DNA of 64,000 nucleotides from Phytophthora quininea (lineage: Eukaryota; Oomycota; Peronosporomycetes; Peronosporales; Peronosporaceae): the NCBI GenBank assembly GCA_011947345.1, contig JAAVTG010000275.1, positions 1 to 64,000 of the forward strand, in the 5' to 3' direction. Within the stretch, counting starts at the first letter, position 1, and each line of letters begins with the position of its first letter. A program made the translations under genes and the position numbers. Below the pieces are notes generated by a model. It saw nothing but the letters and a program-made list of their open reading frames with translations, had not been told where the DNA came from and did no database searches. Shown here piece by piece: positions 12,542 to 22,740 of the stretch.

Positions 12542-13664
12542 ATGTCGCTCTCTCGTGTAGGTTTTCTTCTTTTTCGTCTTCTTCTTGGACTTCTTCTCCG
12601 GTTCGCTCGCGGCCGCAGTCGCGTCTCCCGCAGACCCTCCCCGACTCCCTCTTCGTCGTCCTGAAGGTATAGCTTCTGCACGTTCTCGTTCTGCTCTTTG
12701 TCGAGAGTTTCAATATTTCTAACGTGCTGCGTAGTCACAACTACCTTGTCCTTCGGAAGGTACACGCGGTACCCTTTCGTCTCTTCACCGATCCCGACAA
12801 TCATCCCCTGCTGCGCCCGTTGCGCGAAGTTCTTCTTCACCGGGTTCCGGTACACCGTACATGGCGAGCCGAACACGACAATCTCGCCGAGCTGTGGCGT
12901 TTGCTTCGTCAGAAGCTTGATCGGAGAAACACGCCCAGGATTCGAATTGGTCGGCGCTCGATTGAGAATGTACGCGGCATACTGCACGGCATCCCCCAGA
13001 AATTTAGCGGGAGTCCGCAGGCGAAAATCATGCAACGTGCCATATTCATGATCGTCCGGTGCATCCGTTCGGCCTTTCCGTTGCTGGACTGGTTGCGTGC
13101 CTCGCTACGCTGTCTCGCCACTCCTGTTTTCTTGCAAAACAAATCCACATTTTCATATTCTCCCCCGAATCCGTTCGGAGTACGTGTATACGGCAGTCAA
13201 ACCGCTTCTCAAAAAACGCCAGGAAATGCTCAAACTGCTTCGCCGCTGCATCTTTCGTTCGTGCCAGGAACACCCTGCAGTAGTTGCTGTAGTGATCCAC
13301 AAAGTTGATCATGTACCGGTTGTTCAGGCGATCCCGCGGTGTCATCGGCCCTTTTAGATCGGAGCAAATGACTCCTCCTATGCGATCTATCGGCGAGTTC
13401 GTACCGGTGTCTTTCTTCGCGCTGTTATTCTTCGTCTGCTTTCCCTGCGCACAGGTTAGGCAGTTTACGCGACGATGGTCCGTAAGCTCGATGCCCGAAC
13501 TCGGATCGCGCGCAAGCCTCTCAACAGCGTCATAGTTTAAATGACCCAGCCTTTGTGAAAGTCCACCAAGGTGCCTCTTTGCACGCTGCTCGCTGTTGCT
13601 GATGTTTTAGCGGCTTCCTCATCCAGAACCGCCATGATCACTCTCGACGGAGCTTCAAATTTCT
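12538..13664 (-). CDS. Copia integrase region
   Basis: Pre-integrase remainder followed by the DDE integrase core. The first Asp is in NFVDHYSNYCRVF (about 13,300) and the second in VLRTDSGE (about 13,185). The third acidic residue region is SNGKAERMHRTI (about 13,060-13,090), where NGxAER is the usual Copia signature. The downstream chromatin-binding tail is basic (RRRKRRKPTRE). There are frame changes near 13,150, 13,045 and 12,540. The integrase inserts the cDNA into the host genome. Confidence 0.85.
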
Positions 13665-15356
13665 TCACAACGCTCGCACGCACGACGAGCACAGACCTTT
13701 GCAAATCCACGTCGAAAACCACGCGTCCGCCATTCTTGCCGGCCAAGACTCGGCGTCCACTCTTTCTGCCAGTGCATAGCCCTTCTTGTCCAACTTCCCG
13801 TAAGAAATGAGGTTTTGCACTAAATTCTCGGCGTAGTACACATCCTCTAGCTTCACGGTTTGCTCTTTTCCACACGCCGTTACCCTCAGTGTCAGCGTGC
13901 CCTTCAAGGTGATGTTGAGTGGATCTCCGTTGGCTTGTGCACACGAGTCCACGAACGGTTCCACGTTCTCTAGCCACGACTCGTCGTTGACTAAATGGCG
14001 ACTGGATCCGCTGTCTAGAATCCAGACCATCTCCGTGTTCATATCCGCCTCGTTCACTGCCAGCGTTATGTCAGCCGTCTCCTCTATGCTTGGACACGCA
14101 GCCCGCAAATGGCCGACCTGCCCGCACTTGTGGCAACGCCGTGTCTCCTTACGGCGAAACTCACCAACAGCACTGACTGTCTCCTTCCCGAAGTTCTTGC
14201 TCTTGGGTTCCAGCTCCCACGACTGAGCAAAGTGCGCGAGCTCTTCCGATTGCTGCAAGTAATCTGTCCTGGTCCCGTCCACTTTGGCCATCAGCACCGT
14301 GCGTAGGTCCGCGGACGCATACTGCACGATGTTGTTCAAGACTAGGTAGTCTGCACCTCCTCCGCACGCCTCTGAGATTGCGACCAGGTACATGTAGTGT
14401 TCCGGCCACGTGCGTTTCGAGTCCTTTGGTGCCGTGAACAGTTTCATTGCCTGAGCTGGTGTGATGTTGGTTTTGAATGTCTCCAGCATCCGCTCCATCA
14501 CGTATTGCAACGTCGGCATCTGAGACCACCAGGCCTCGACTTGTCTGTTATAATATTTCTCCGCAGTCCCCGACAGGTAGCTCCCCAGCAAATCGACCTT
14601 CACATCTTCTGGCCACAGGAAACCGCAGCCGAACTGAGCAAGTGCCACTTGCCGTTCAAAACGCCTTCCCCACTCCAAGAAACCCGAGCCCAAACCAACG
14701 TACAGCTCTTTGCCGTTGAACGTGCGAATGGCTAGCTTCTTTTGACGTGCATCAGGGTATCACACTCCTGCCTGGTTCTGTTGACCAATTCCCGGCTGTG
14801 GTGCAGCAGCTTGAGGCTGTTGTGCCGGCGCAGGCGGTTGCTGAACCCGAGCCTGTTCTGCCGCATACAGTCGCTGCAGTTCGGAAGCCTGCCCTCCGTA
14901 TCCGTGTTGCTGCATCCCGAAGTACTGATGTGCTGCCGCCGGCCTCACCGGCGATCTCGTAACTGGCGTACGTGGTGAGCCTCCGAGTTGGTCGATGTGC
15001 ATGCGTGCTCCACGACCAAGTCCAGATGAGAACAGACTCGTGTCCATGGGTGGTGTGAGAAGTGGATCTATCTTGCGTTCGCGCTTCATCCGGTCTTCCT
15101 TCAACGTCTTCTCCAGCTTGGACTGCGACTCCTCAAGTCGATCCGGCCTTCCCGCGAGCCCACGCATCAGCGTCAGGAGCTCCGTTTCGTTACCACCACC
15201 AGGAACCTTGGTCTTGCCGTCGTCCTTCATGAGAACGGCGGCAGCGACCTTCTCTTCAGTTTCGTCGACCATGCCAATCCGTGTGTGACCGGCAGCGGGC
15301 ACTAGCACCGATGGAGTTGTTTCGGTGCGAGGAGCCTCGTCGATGGTGTCGCTCAT
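13665..15356 (-). CDS. Copia Gag and protease region
   Basis: Gag starts at 15,356 ([12 protein letters not shown]), 15 nt inside the 5' LTR. A Pro/Gln-rich segment ends at a frame change near 14,760. The capsid-like part resumes near 14,690 ([20 protein letters not shown]). The nucleic-acid-binding knuckle is [14 protein letters not shown] near 14,105-14,145. The aspartic protease motif is [12 protein letters not shown] near 14,000-14,030. A GAG-pre-integrase-like region ([17 protein letters not shown]) follows. A further frame change lies near 13,750. Gag packages the element RNA and the protease cleaves the polyprotein. Confidence 0.85.
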
Positions 15357-15370
15357 TAGGGCTCACAACC

Positions 15371-15549
15371 TGTTGATACCCGCCGTTGTTGGCGGGTTCC
15401 TGCTACACTCAGAGTTCCAGAAAGCAAAAGAGAAAGTGAGATTTAGAGTCTCGGGCGCACGCCGAGTCCTGCCCTGTCCTAGACTTTACCTACCGCTAAC
15501 ACAGCTGCCCGGTGCCCGCAGATCCCTGGTCGACTACCACTTTCCAACA
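15371..15549 (-). repeat. Copia 5' LTR
   Basis: 179 bp, begins TGTTGGAAAG and ends TATCAACA on the minus strand. I found no mismatch to the 3' LTR at 10,594-10,772 by reading both. It should contain the element's promoter and R region. Confidence 0.93.
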
Positions 15550-15748
15550 CTAGCTGCTGTTGTTGACGCGGTGCTGGTGTCCAGGCGGCGACAGCGTCAT
15601 CGTCGTCTGGGATACATACTCCACAAACCAGATCAAGTAGTTCTACGAATCGACACGACAGAGAAAGCCGCAAATAGGAATTTTTCTGGGATAGGAGAGC
15701 CCACCAACAAGGATTAATGTCAACGGTGGTCACTACCGGTAATCACTA

Positions 15749-17879
15749 CCGTCTTACCGCGCATCAGGCACCTCGGCGCACTATCAAAGGGATAAACAGC
15801 AAGGAATAAACAGCAAGGATTTGGAGCTCGACCTAGCGAACATTACGCCCAGTTCAAATAGAACGCCCATGTTAAAAGCATTAGCTTCGCCTCCTGCTGT
15901 AAGACGCTGTATTCTGCCAGGTGAACGGTTGGTTCGCAGTGATTTCGCTGCTGCGAGAGTTGTGGAGTGTTCCTCATACGCAGTTCTCAATCCTCGGCAG
16001 CACTGAACAGCCAGCCAGCCATGTCGTTAAAACGCAACAGCTACAGCTTGCACTTCAAGTTGATGGTACTCGGTGAATACAAGCACAACGTACCCGGCTG
16101 CGGATTCAACGCTCTTGCAAAAAAGCATGGCGTACGGTCAGCTTCTATTGTGCGCGGTTGGCACAAGCAGATCGAAAAACTTCTTGAGGTAGCCAAGAGT
16201 CGTGACGCAGCAACGCGGACAATCCGGCGCATGCCCGGAGCCGGCAATAAAGCTGAACATCAAGAATTAGAGCAGCAACTGCACAGTTGGGTAGTGTCAA
16301 GAAACAACAAAGGCTTGCAGGTGAAAGACAAATATATTCAACTAAAAGCGCTCAACCTACACAACGAAGCACGTGCTTCTACTTCGTCGGCAGCAGACAT
16401 CAGCTTTAAGGCGTCTTCAGGGTGGCTTGATCGGTTCAAAACGCGATATAAGCTTGTGTCACGACGACAAACAACAACGAGACATCTTCCTGATGATGCA
16501 GCTGAGATTGCGCTCCAGTTTATCACCAAAGCACAGAATCTCATTGACGAACACAACATACACCCCAACAATGTGCTTAACATGGACCAGGTTCCACAAT
16601 ATTTTGAGACGGAACCTAAGTCTACGATCACGACAAAAGGATCTCCAGAGGTCCTTTTGCGTAAGGGTGGCACCAGCCACAAGCGGTTTACCGCAACGTT
16701 TACTATTACTGGAGACGGTCAGATTCTAAAGCCGCATTTACTCATCTCGAAGCTGAAGAATAAGCCGTCGTGTCCCCTGGTGTGATGGTCGACGTTAACG
16801 CAAGTGGAATGTGGAGTGATGACATTTTACTTAGGCACGCCAAAGAGATTATTTGCAGCAGGAAAGAGACTAACTTCTACAAGCAGCCCGTTCTTTATAT
16901 CATTGACTCCTACTCTGCTCACGTAAAGCTGTATGACGAGAACCGCCTTCGTGGGCATAACATCTTCATGCTGCTTGTTCCCCCAAATCTCACCAGCCTA
17001 TGTCAGCCTCTTGACGTAGCAGTGAACAGAAGCTTTCAAGAATTTTATCGCAGCAAATACGACGACTATATCGCCCTCGCTCTGGACGACGAGCGTTTTC
17101 AGACACCAGCGGGAAACACAAAGGTTCCAAAGTATTACGAGATTGCAGAGTGGGTACTCGAATGGATCGCAAGTAAAACTCGAGAAGAAATTGCAAAAGC
17201 ATTTGAACTCTGTGGGCTTGTTTCAAGATCAGTGTTCGTCATGAAGAAGCTGCACGCTCCTCTCCGAGAGCTTGTATCTAACGAAATTAGTGTGGATGAG
17301 TGGAACCAGAGGTACCAGGATTTAGTGTTTGCAATGGACGATCGTAAGGAGCTTTGCATCGCTTCACCAGAATGGTACTTTCCAAGAGACGCTGGTTCAA
17401 GTTTGTTTTGTTGCTTCTGCCATATCGTTGGCACTTCTACTGACGCGTACACGTCCGAACTAACTGATTACATGCAGTCTCTCGAAGACATTGACGGTCT
17501 TTTTGACGAGAAGTATATTGCTGGGCTACAAAAGGTGCAATTGCTGCAGGTGAACTCGAGCTGTACGATGCATCTCAGATGCACGGATGGAAGGAATATC
17601 CATGTGATGACTCTCGACGACGACTGCCGAGTGAGCTCCGAGTTCACTTATAGTGTCGAAAACGCTTTACAGACGATTACTGTCGCCCGGCTTGGGTGCT
17701 ACTTCGCTCTTAAGGTGAACGGAATGCATCTTTAATGTACTTTTTCTCTGCCAACCCCTCGTTCGTCTCATTTTAAAGTCTCCCTCCAATATAACACCTA
17801 GGGCTTTAAACAGGAATAGTACGCCCAGTGGGTGTACTATTCGTTTTAACGCCTAGGCGCCTGATGCGCGGTAAGACGG
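15749..17879 (+). mobile_element. pogo/Tigger-type DNA transposon
   Basis: A 2,131-bp cut-and-paste element bounded by perfect 21-bp terminal inverted repeats (15,749-15,769 and 17,859-17,879, beginning CCGTCTTACCGCG) and flanked by a TA duplication (15,747-15,748 and 17,880-17,881). That is the rule for the Tc1/mariner-pogo superfamily. It contains one transposase gene. Near the right end (about 17,815-17,842) is a hairpin AATAGTAC/GTACTATT around GCCCAGTGGGT. The left end lies only 0.2 kb from the Copia right LTR. Confidence 0.9.
16021..17735 (+). CDS. Tigger/pogo transposase
   Basis: 571 aa after one base is restored near 16,768-16,770 (CCGTCGTGTCC). The N-terminus has a CENP-B-like helix-turn-helix (ALAKKHGVRSASIVRGWHKQ, about 36-55), then a second HTH with SSGWLDRFKTRYKLVSRR. 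The catalytic acidic triad of the DDE superfamily is DDD: Asp in NMDQVPQYFE (about 187), Asp in YIIDSYSAH (about 300) and Asp in SLCQPLDVAVN (about 330). The C-terminal region contains FCCFCHIVG and is of unknown role. Transposase cuts at the TIRs and inserts at TA. Without the frameshift the gene would be complete, so the element may be young. Confidence 0.88.
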
Positions 17880-18524
17880 TAGTACGATATTGCTTCTAGA
17901 CGTCCATCCTAGTTTGGTTGTATCTGCTCACATATCTACGAGGGCAGATGGCGCGGCCGCGCTAGATTCCGAAAAATACATATCACCAGTATTTAAAAAA
18001 TCCATAATCGCGTAGTCCAAAAAGGAAAGAAGACATACAACCCAAACAGAAGGCCACACCACAGTCGGCGACGTGAGTTTTCCGCAGCGCCATGTGGGGA
18101 AACCTTCGGTGTCCGAACTGATTAAGGTTTTGCAAGCGATTAATTTGTTTTGTCTAGCACTTCAACAAAGCCCAGCAAAGCAAGCGCAAGGTCAAGGGCG
18201 TCGCAGAAGGCAGGATGTCTGGATACAGCACAGGTATCCATTGCCAATGCACCATTGCAGCATTGTCGCCAAGACTTTCCACATCTACCCTGCACGCCAT
18301 CCGCGCAATGCGACCGTCAAACTCCCATCCGATACAGTCTCCAGTATCGAGCCAGCGATTGAACAATGTGCCAAGTCCACACATGTTCCATCATGTGATC
18401 TGCGCTGTCCATGCCCTCCTCGTCCTCGTCCGTAAACCTCCAGGCAGGCGTTGGGCCCTGAACAAATTATCATTCGGCAATTAGTCACCAAGGGAGCAAG
18501 CGCCCTCGCCACCTTCATCGCATC
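17880..18524 (+). other. Promoter-side spacer before the epimerase-like gene
   Basis: About 0.65 kb. A 120-codon open stretch (18,073-18,435) has no recognisable motif and a composition unlike the gene that follows. I see no repeat or clear Inr element. The last 40 bases before the ATG at 18,525 are C/A-rich. Confidence 0.35.
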
Positions 18525-19487
18525 ATGGTCTACAACTTCATGCTCAAGTCTGCAGCCTTGGCGTCGGCCCTGCTCGCTTCGTTCGCGAACGCTGAGCTGG
18601 AGACCGTCAAGCTCTCGCACCCGCTGGGATCGAGCGCCGAAGTCTTCCTGTTCGGAGCCCACGTCAAGTCTTTCAACGCTGCCATGGACCCGAAGCTTGA
18701 CATCCTCTTCATGTCGAACAAGTCCTACCTGGACGGCGTCAACCCGATCCGCGGCGGTATCCCCGTCGTGTTCCCCAACTTCGGCAGCGCCACCGGCTTC
18801 CCCAGCCACGGCTTCGCTCGTATCACCAACTGGACGCTGGCCGGTGTGACCGAGGCTAACGACACCAAGGAGGCTTCGGTTGCCACCTTCACGATGGCTG
18901 CCAGCGATTCGACCCGCAAAATGTGGCCTGTCGAGTTCGAGCTCGAGTACGAGGTCAAGCTCTTCGCCAACCAGCTCGAGACAGCTCTGCACGTGCACAA
19001 CACGGACAAGAAGGAGATTGAGTTCCACGCGCTGCTGCACAACTACCTGTGGGTCGACGACGCTCGCAACAAAGGCGTCTCTGTCCACGGCCTCAAGGGC
19101 GTCGACTACTACGACAAGGTGAGCAAGACCAACAAGACGGAGACCCGCGAGTACATCTACTTCGACAACCAGACCGACAGCGTCTACCGCGACGCGCCGT
19201 CGCCGCTGACTGTCAACATCAAGGGCGTTAACAACCTCGACCGCTGGTTGACCATCGACAAGCTCGGCTACATTGGCGGCGATGCGTCCCAGACCGAGTC
19301 CAAGCTCGACACGGACGCCGTCGTGTGGAACCCGTGGGCGGATCGTGCCAAGACCATGGAGGACTTTGGCCCGGAGGAGTACAAGAACATGCTGGCCGTC
19401 GAACCTGGTCGCGTGAGCCAGAAGCAGGCGCTTCCTGCCGGCAAGACCTACACGCTACAGGAGACTATCTCGGTCTACACCATGTAA
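18525..19487 (+). CDS. AEP1: Secreted aldose 1-epimerase-like protein (AEP1-like)
   Basis: 320 aa, single exon, no frameshift. A signal peptide (LKSAALASALLASFANA, cleavage likely near residue 23) predicts secretion. The mature part is the glucose-6-phosphate 1-epimerase (YeaD/D-hexose-6-phosphate mutarotase) fold. NPIRGGIPVVFPNFG and FPSHGFARITNW hold the sugar-binding Arg and His, ALLHNYLWVDD the second His region, and VVWNPWADRAKTM with AVEPGR the conserved C-terminal loop that carries the catalytic Glu in this family. Several N-glycosylation sites fit a secretory route. Codon use is strongly GC-biased, as in highly expressed genes. In P. sojae the secreted relative AEP1 interconverts alpha and beta aldoses in the apoplast and is sensed by plants (established); orthology here is inferred. 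Met at 18,540 is an alternative start. Confidence 0.85.
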   Translation: MVYNFMLKSAALASALLASFANAELETVKLSHPLGSSAEVFLFGAHVKSFNAAMDPKLDILFMSNKSYLDGVNPIRGGIPVVFPNFGSATGFPSHGFARITNWTLAGVTEANDTKEASVATFTMAASDSTRKMWPVEFELEYEVKLFANQLETALHVHNTDKKEIEFHALLHNYLWVDDARNKGVSVHGLKGVDYYDKVSKTNKTETREYIYFDNQTDSVYRDAPSPLTVNIKGVNNLDRWLTIDKLGYIGGDASQTESKLDTDAVVWNPWADRAKTMEDFGPEEYKNMLAVEPGRVSQKQALPAGKTYTLQETISVYTM

Positions 19488-19829
19488 GCAACCTCTGACT
19501 CGAAATGACTTGAGAGTGGATCTTCAATCAAATACACAAGCGTTATTACACTCGTTTCTTCACCTCACACAACGCGACGCTACCGATAGTCGGCCCTCGG
19601 CGTTTTAACGTGTACTTCTCCTTGGCATTCAACACACTCAGCTGCACCAAGTTACGCTAACGACCCGCAATCTTATGCAAGTGTGCTTCAACCACCAAAC
19701 TATCTTTCCTTAATGAATGACAAGACGAGGTTCCGGTCGAAGATATTTGAAAGCAACTCGAATCGCAAGCTAGAACATTTTCTTCTTCACAATCTGCTTC
19801 AAGCGGCTATTTCTTTCTTCATCATCGAC
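19488..19829. other. 3' flank of the epimerase-like gene
   Basis: About 0.34 kb of AT-richer sequence after the stop. No gene, repeat or strong terminator-like hairpin was recognised. Confidence 0.35.
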
Positions 19830-20078
19830 AGGAACCGCGCGATTATCCAGATACAGAGTTTGAAGAGTGTCGGAGCATTATTGCTCAGCAACGCGCCAAC
19901 TTTGGAGATTGGGATCCCTTCGCTTTCTTTCCGTCAGCGAGATAAAGCTGGCAAAAGTGCTTTTCACGAACTTGACCTGCACGCCGATCGAAGCTGCATC
20001 AGCCAAGTGATTTTCGAGCAAAAGCTCAACTTTGAAAACATACGACTTCGATTCGCATCGTGTTTGTTTTCGTCATGA
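19830..20078 (+). pseudogene. Fragment of the LRR/coiled-coil gene
   Basis: A decayed partial copy of the gene at 27,737-30,183. VGALLLSNAPTLEIG corresponds to GVGALLLSNSSTLEMI (about 28,570-28,610). RDKAGKSAFHELDLHA corresponds to REKAGKSALRELDLRA (about 28,680-28,725). NFENIRLRF corresponds to NFPSLRLRF (about 28,920). About 180 bases between the last two are missing and the frame drifts. It lies directly upstream of Crinkler relic A, so the LRR gene and Crinklers may have been duplicated together. Confidence 0.7.
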
Positions 20079-20537
20079 GACCTGGCGTTAGTGGGAAAGT
20101 CCGAAGAAATTGACAGCCACCGATCATTTTCGGTCACTTTGATGGATACGATGATGGCGTTGAAAATGAAGGAAGTGAAGGACGCGTAGCAGGCAGCATA
20201 CGACGTGCGGAACAGCCTGGCGAGGAGCTCAGCGCCAGGTGGAGAGCAGCGACTGGACTTTAGCGAGGAGGAAGAGCAGCAACTGACGAAGAAAGTCGAC
20301 GAAAGCTTAACATCTTCGATCGCGCCGTGGCGGAGGGTTTCGATACAGTCGCTCAACTGTCGGATCGGTCGGCCAACGCGGATGCAACAAGAGAGCTGCT
20401 GTGGCTCAAGAATCTTCTTATGAGGCACTCAGTCGCCTGTAGGAGCGGGCTGGCGAAATACCGAAAACGTGCCAAGACCAACAGGACGGGGCAGAATCTT
20501 AAGGCCACGAAGATTGGCGTCGAAAGCTCGCCCCATA
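20079..20537 (+). other. Unassigned coding-like stretch shared by both inverted-repeat arms
   Basis: Upstream of Crinkler relic A there is an open, protein-like stretch (VAQLSDRSANADATRELLWL, then SVACRSGLAKYRKRAKTNRT) in the same frame as the relic. The equivalent in relic B (27,404-27,620, minus) is QLSDRCAKSEVIRELLWLVE. Conservation of frame between the two copies suggests real coding ancestry. I do not recognise the family. A one-base loss near 20,309 (AGCTTAAC) separates an earlier acidic stretch (DFSEEEEQQLTKKVDES). Confidence 0.4.
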
Positions 20538-22400
20538 TGACCATCAAATGTGCGATCGCCGGTGCCGTTGCCTACTGGTTTCGTGTGGAGGTGCCCCCAG
20601 AGTCAAACACCAACGAACTCAAGTCGGTGCTCCGGAGATGTATCCCCATCAAAGTTGAGCAGGGGCCTCGGTCCGACTTTTTGCTGCACGAACGGAGACT
20701 GCGGCCTTCTTCCTAGAAGAGTCAACGGAAGTGAAGCAGCTATTACGGGGAGATTCGCAGAGCGTCCAATACTTGATCACAAAGACCTCGAGCTGGATCC
20801 AGACGTGTCGGTCAAGGAAACGTTTGGGAATGCACCTGAGCCTGGTCATATCCACGTGCTTGCGGCGCTTACTGTGCATTCCATCAAGTGCGTGATACCA
20901 GGTACACAAGTGATAGTGGAGGTGCCGGTGGACGTTGACCAGCCGATCGAAGCCCCATAGCTCACCATTGAGAAGAGAACCAAGCTGCCTACTGAAGGTC
21001 TCGATCTCTTTCTGGCCAAGTTGAATGGGGACTGGATTCCTTATATCGGCCGGGAATCGGAGGAATCGCGTGCACTGGAGCGCGGAAGTATACCCAATAA
21101 CATTAAGAGTTTGATGAGAAGCGAATTGGCCATGACAAATACGGACGGTCTGGTGGGCGCTTCACATACTGGGAACCTTCATGTCTTGGTGGGAGGACCA
21201 GTAGTCGACGCTCTGCATCAACGCGTTGACCAGTGGACACAGTACTTGTCCAATGCTAATATCCCGAGAAACTTTGGGGATATCGATCTACCAAACCTCG
21301 GACTACAGCACATTGAAGAACTTTGTCGAGTGACGTCGTTTACTCAGGAAAGAAAGTCTGTCGAGAATGTTGTTGTCGATGCAGTGATGAAAGAGCTTGG
21401 AGATTTCTTCACCATCGTTAATCCGCCTCAGAATGGAGATTCTCCGGCATAACACTTGCTGTTCACGTCCTTGAAAGCTGTGGCTATCGGAACTGGGTCG
21501 AAAATGAAGATTATCTCTGAATTCAGCCTGGAGAACCCCCACCTTGAGAAGCTGCACAATTTGGGACCTCACGAGCTTTCCGGATGTGTGGACTTTATGT
21601 TATCGGACGGATATCAATCCGTCTGCATCATGCAACCCAAGAGAATCGGAGTAAGCGATGAGTATGATGAGTATGAGAGGAGAGACGAGAGTCCTGAGGA
21701 AGCGGCCACGCGCAAGATGAACGCTGGGATTGCGCAGGTAGCTGTGGCCACAGAAATTTTCAACACGCACATCGGGAAGAGCGCCGTGAGCATCGTTACG
21801 GATCTCTGGCAGTGGACGTTTGTCAAGGTCGACTACGACGACGTTCCTGTTATTAAGGTGGATCGCGATTAACTGTGTCCACGAGTAAAACAACTTTTGG
21901 GCGAACAGCTCCGTTTGATTTACCCCAACGGAAAACAATTTATGGGCGACCAGCTCCGCCTGATCTCCCCAGCGGAAGGACGTGGAGCGCATTGTTGAAA
22001 AGCTTGCTAAGATGATAGCGTGCGAGTCGGCCGAGGCCGAGGCCAAGATGGCATGGGTTGCTGCTTGAACACCTCCGTGCGTTTGACTTTCTCAGTCACC
22101 AGACAACATCCCAATGTCTTTGAAAACAAGTGCCAGTGTTTCTTTGTCAGGGCTCGAGTGCAATTACTTCGATCGATGTTGTTAACAGACGCAGGAAATT
22201 GAGAGCTGCTTACATTCCAGTCCGCCCCTTAATTTTCTCCTGCGCGAACGATAGTCGGTCCACATACAGCTCGTACTTCTCCTTGGCGAGCTGCTCCTCT
22301 CCGCAGTGATGGTCTGCTCCAGCACATTGAGCTGCTGCATCTTCAGTTCCATTTGTCGCAACTGATTTTCAAGAAGCTGGTTTACTAAGTCACGTAAATC
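20425..22400 (+). repeat. Left arm of Crinkler/SWI3-tail inverted repeat
   Basis: Nearly identical, in reverse complement, to 25,540-27,514 (paired coordinates sum to 47,939 throughout). It contains Crinkler relic A, a conserved non-coding stretch (21,873-22,200) and a backward copy of the last 190 bases of the SWI3-like gene. Differences are few (for example PYIGRE against PYIARE; NTNELKS against NTNDLKS). The axis falls at about 23,970, inside the SWI3-like gene. Confidence 0.88.
20538..21872 (+). pseudogene. Crinkler-type effector relic A
   Basis: Relic of a Crinkler (CRN) effector, a family of oomycete proteins delivered into plant cells through an N-terminal LxLFLAK header. Starts at Met 20,538 with KCAIAGAVAYWF, the ubiquitin-like start. 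A first header (RLFAARTE in copy B) is followed by GHIHVLA. A second header with the motif LDLFLAKLNGDWIP (20,999-21,040) is followed by GNLHVLVGG. The C-terminal part is DFMLSDGYQSVCIMQPKR and FNTHIGKSAVSIVTDLWQW. In-frame stops at 20,958-20,960 (TAG) and 21,450-21,452 (TAA) are shared with copy B, so the gene was already dead before duplication. A G4 instead of G5 run at 20,662-20,665 adds a frameshift. The C-terminal domain resembles a nuclease-like core, at low confidence. Confidence 0.75.
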
Positions 22401-22545
22401 GTTTGTGGTCGTGTTGGCAATAAAGCGGCAGCTCCATCATTTCCTTTGTTCAGCTTCGTTCTTGCTGGTGTCGGCTGGGAAGCTGAGCCAGCTGGGAAGC
22501 TGAGCCAGCCGATGCATCTTCCATCGTGGGCGCTGTACCAGCAGA
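22201..22545 (-). pseudogene. Backward 3' fragment of the SWI3-like gene
   Basis: The reverse complement of 25,540-25,740 (the coiled-coil end of the SWI3-like gene) sits at about 22,201-22,400. Beyond it, 22,400-22,545 still matches pieces of the upstream part of that gene with deletions (GCAATAAAGCG, TCATTTCCTTTG, GCATCTTCCATCGT). It is therefore a truncated, decaying copy carried with Crinkler relic A. Confidence 0.75.
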
Positions 22546-22549
22546 GCGA

Positions 22550-22740
22550 TGAACAAAGCTGCCAGTTCTCGTGATTTCGATGTGCTCCTGTATCTCCATT
22601 AGCAGTATAACGGGGCTTTTGGCGCGAGTGATAAGGATATCTCCGAATGGCTGATGGAGCACTCTCCTACCAAGAAAAACACAAATCGAGTAGGAACGTA
22701 TTTCGGATAATATCGGGTATCGACGTGGTTGAATGGACTT
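22550..22740 (+). pseudogene. Ankyrin-family fragment
   Basis: MNKAASSRDFDVLLYLH (22,551-22,601) followed by a stop and by SEWLMEHSPTKK matches the last repeats of the ankyrin relic at about 10,035-10,100 (SNAASSRDFDLLLYLHS). Only the C-terminal piece is present. Confidence 0.65.

Larger units (their letters stand above)
10594..15549 (-). mobile_element. Complete Ty1/Copia LTR retrotransposon
   Basis: A 4,956-bp element read on the minus strand. Both 179-bp LTRs are present and look identical (TGTTGG...CAACA in element orientation). The 5-bp target duplication CTAGC flanks it (10,589-10,593 and 15,550-15,554). A polypurine tract (GGTGAGGAGGAG, 10,773-10,784) abuts the 3' LTR. GGTTGTGAGCCC directly follows the 5' LTR where the primer-binding site belongs. 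Domain order on the minus strand is Gag, CCHC knuckle, protease, integrase, reverse transcriptase, RNase H, which is the Copia order. The identical LTRs imply a recent insertion. The single polyprotein expected is split by several one-base frame changes. Confidence 0.93.
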
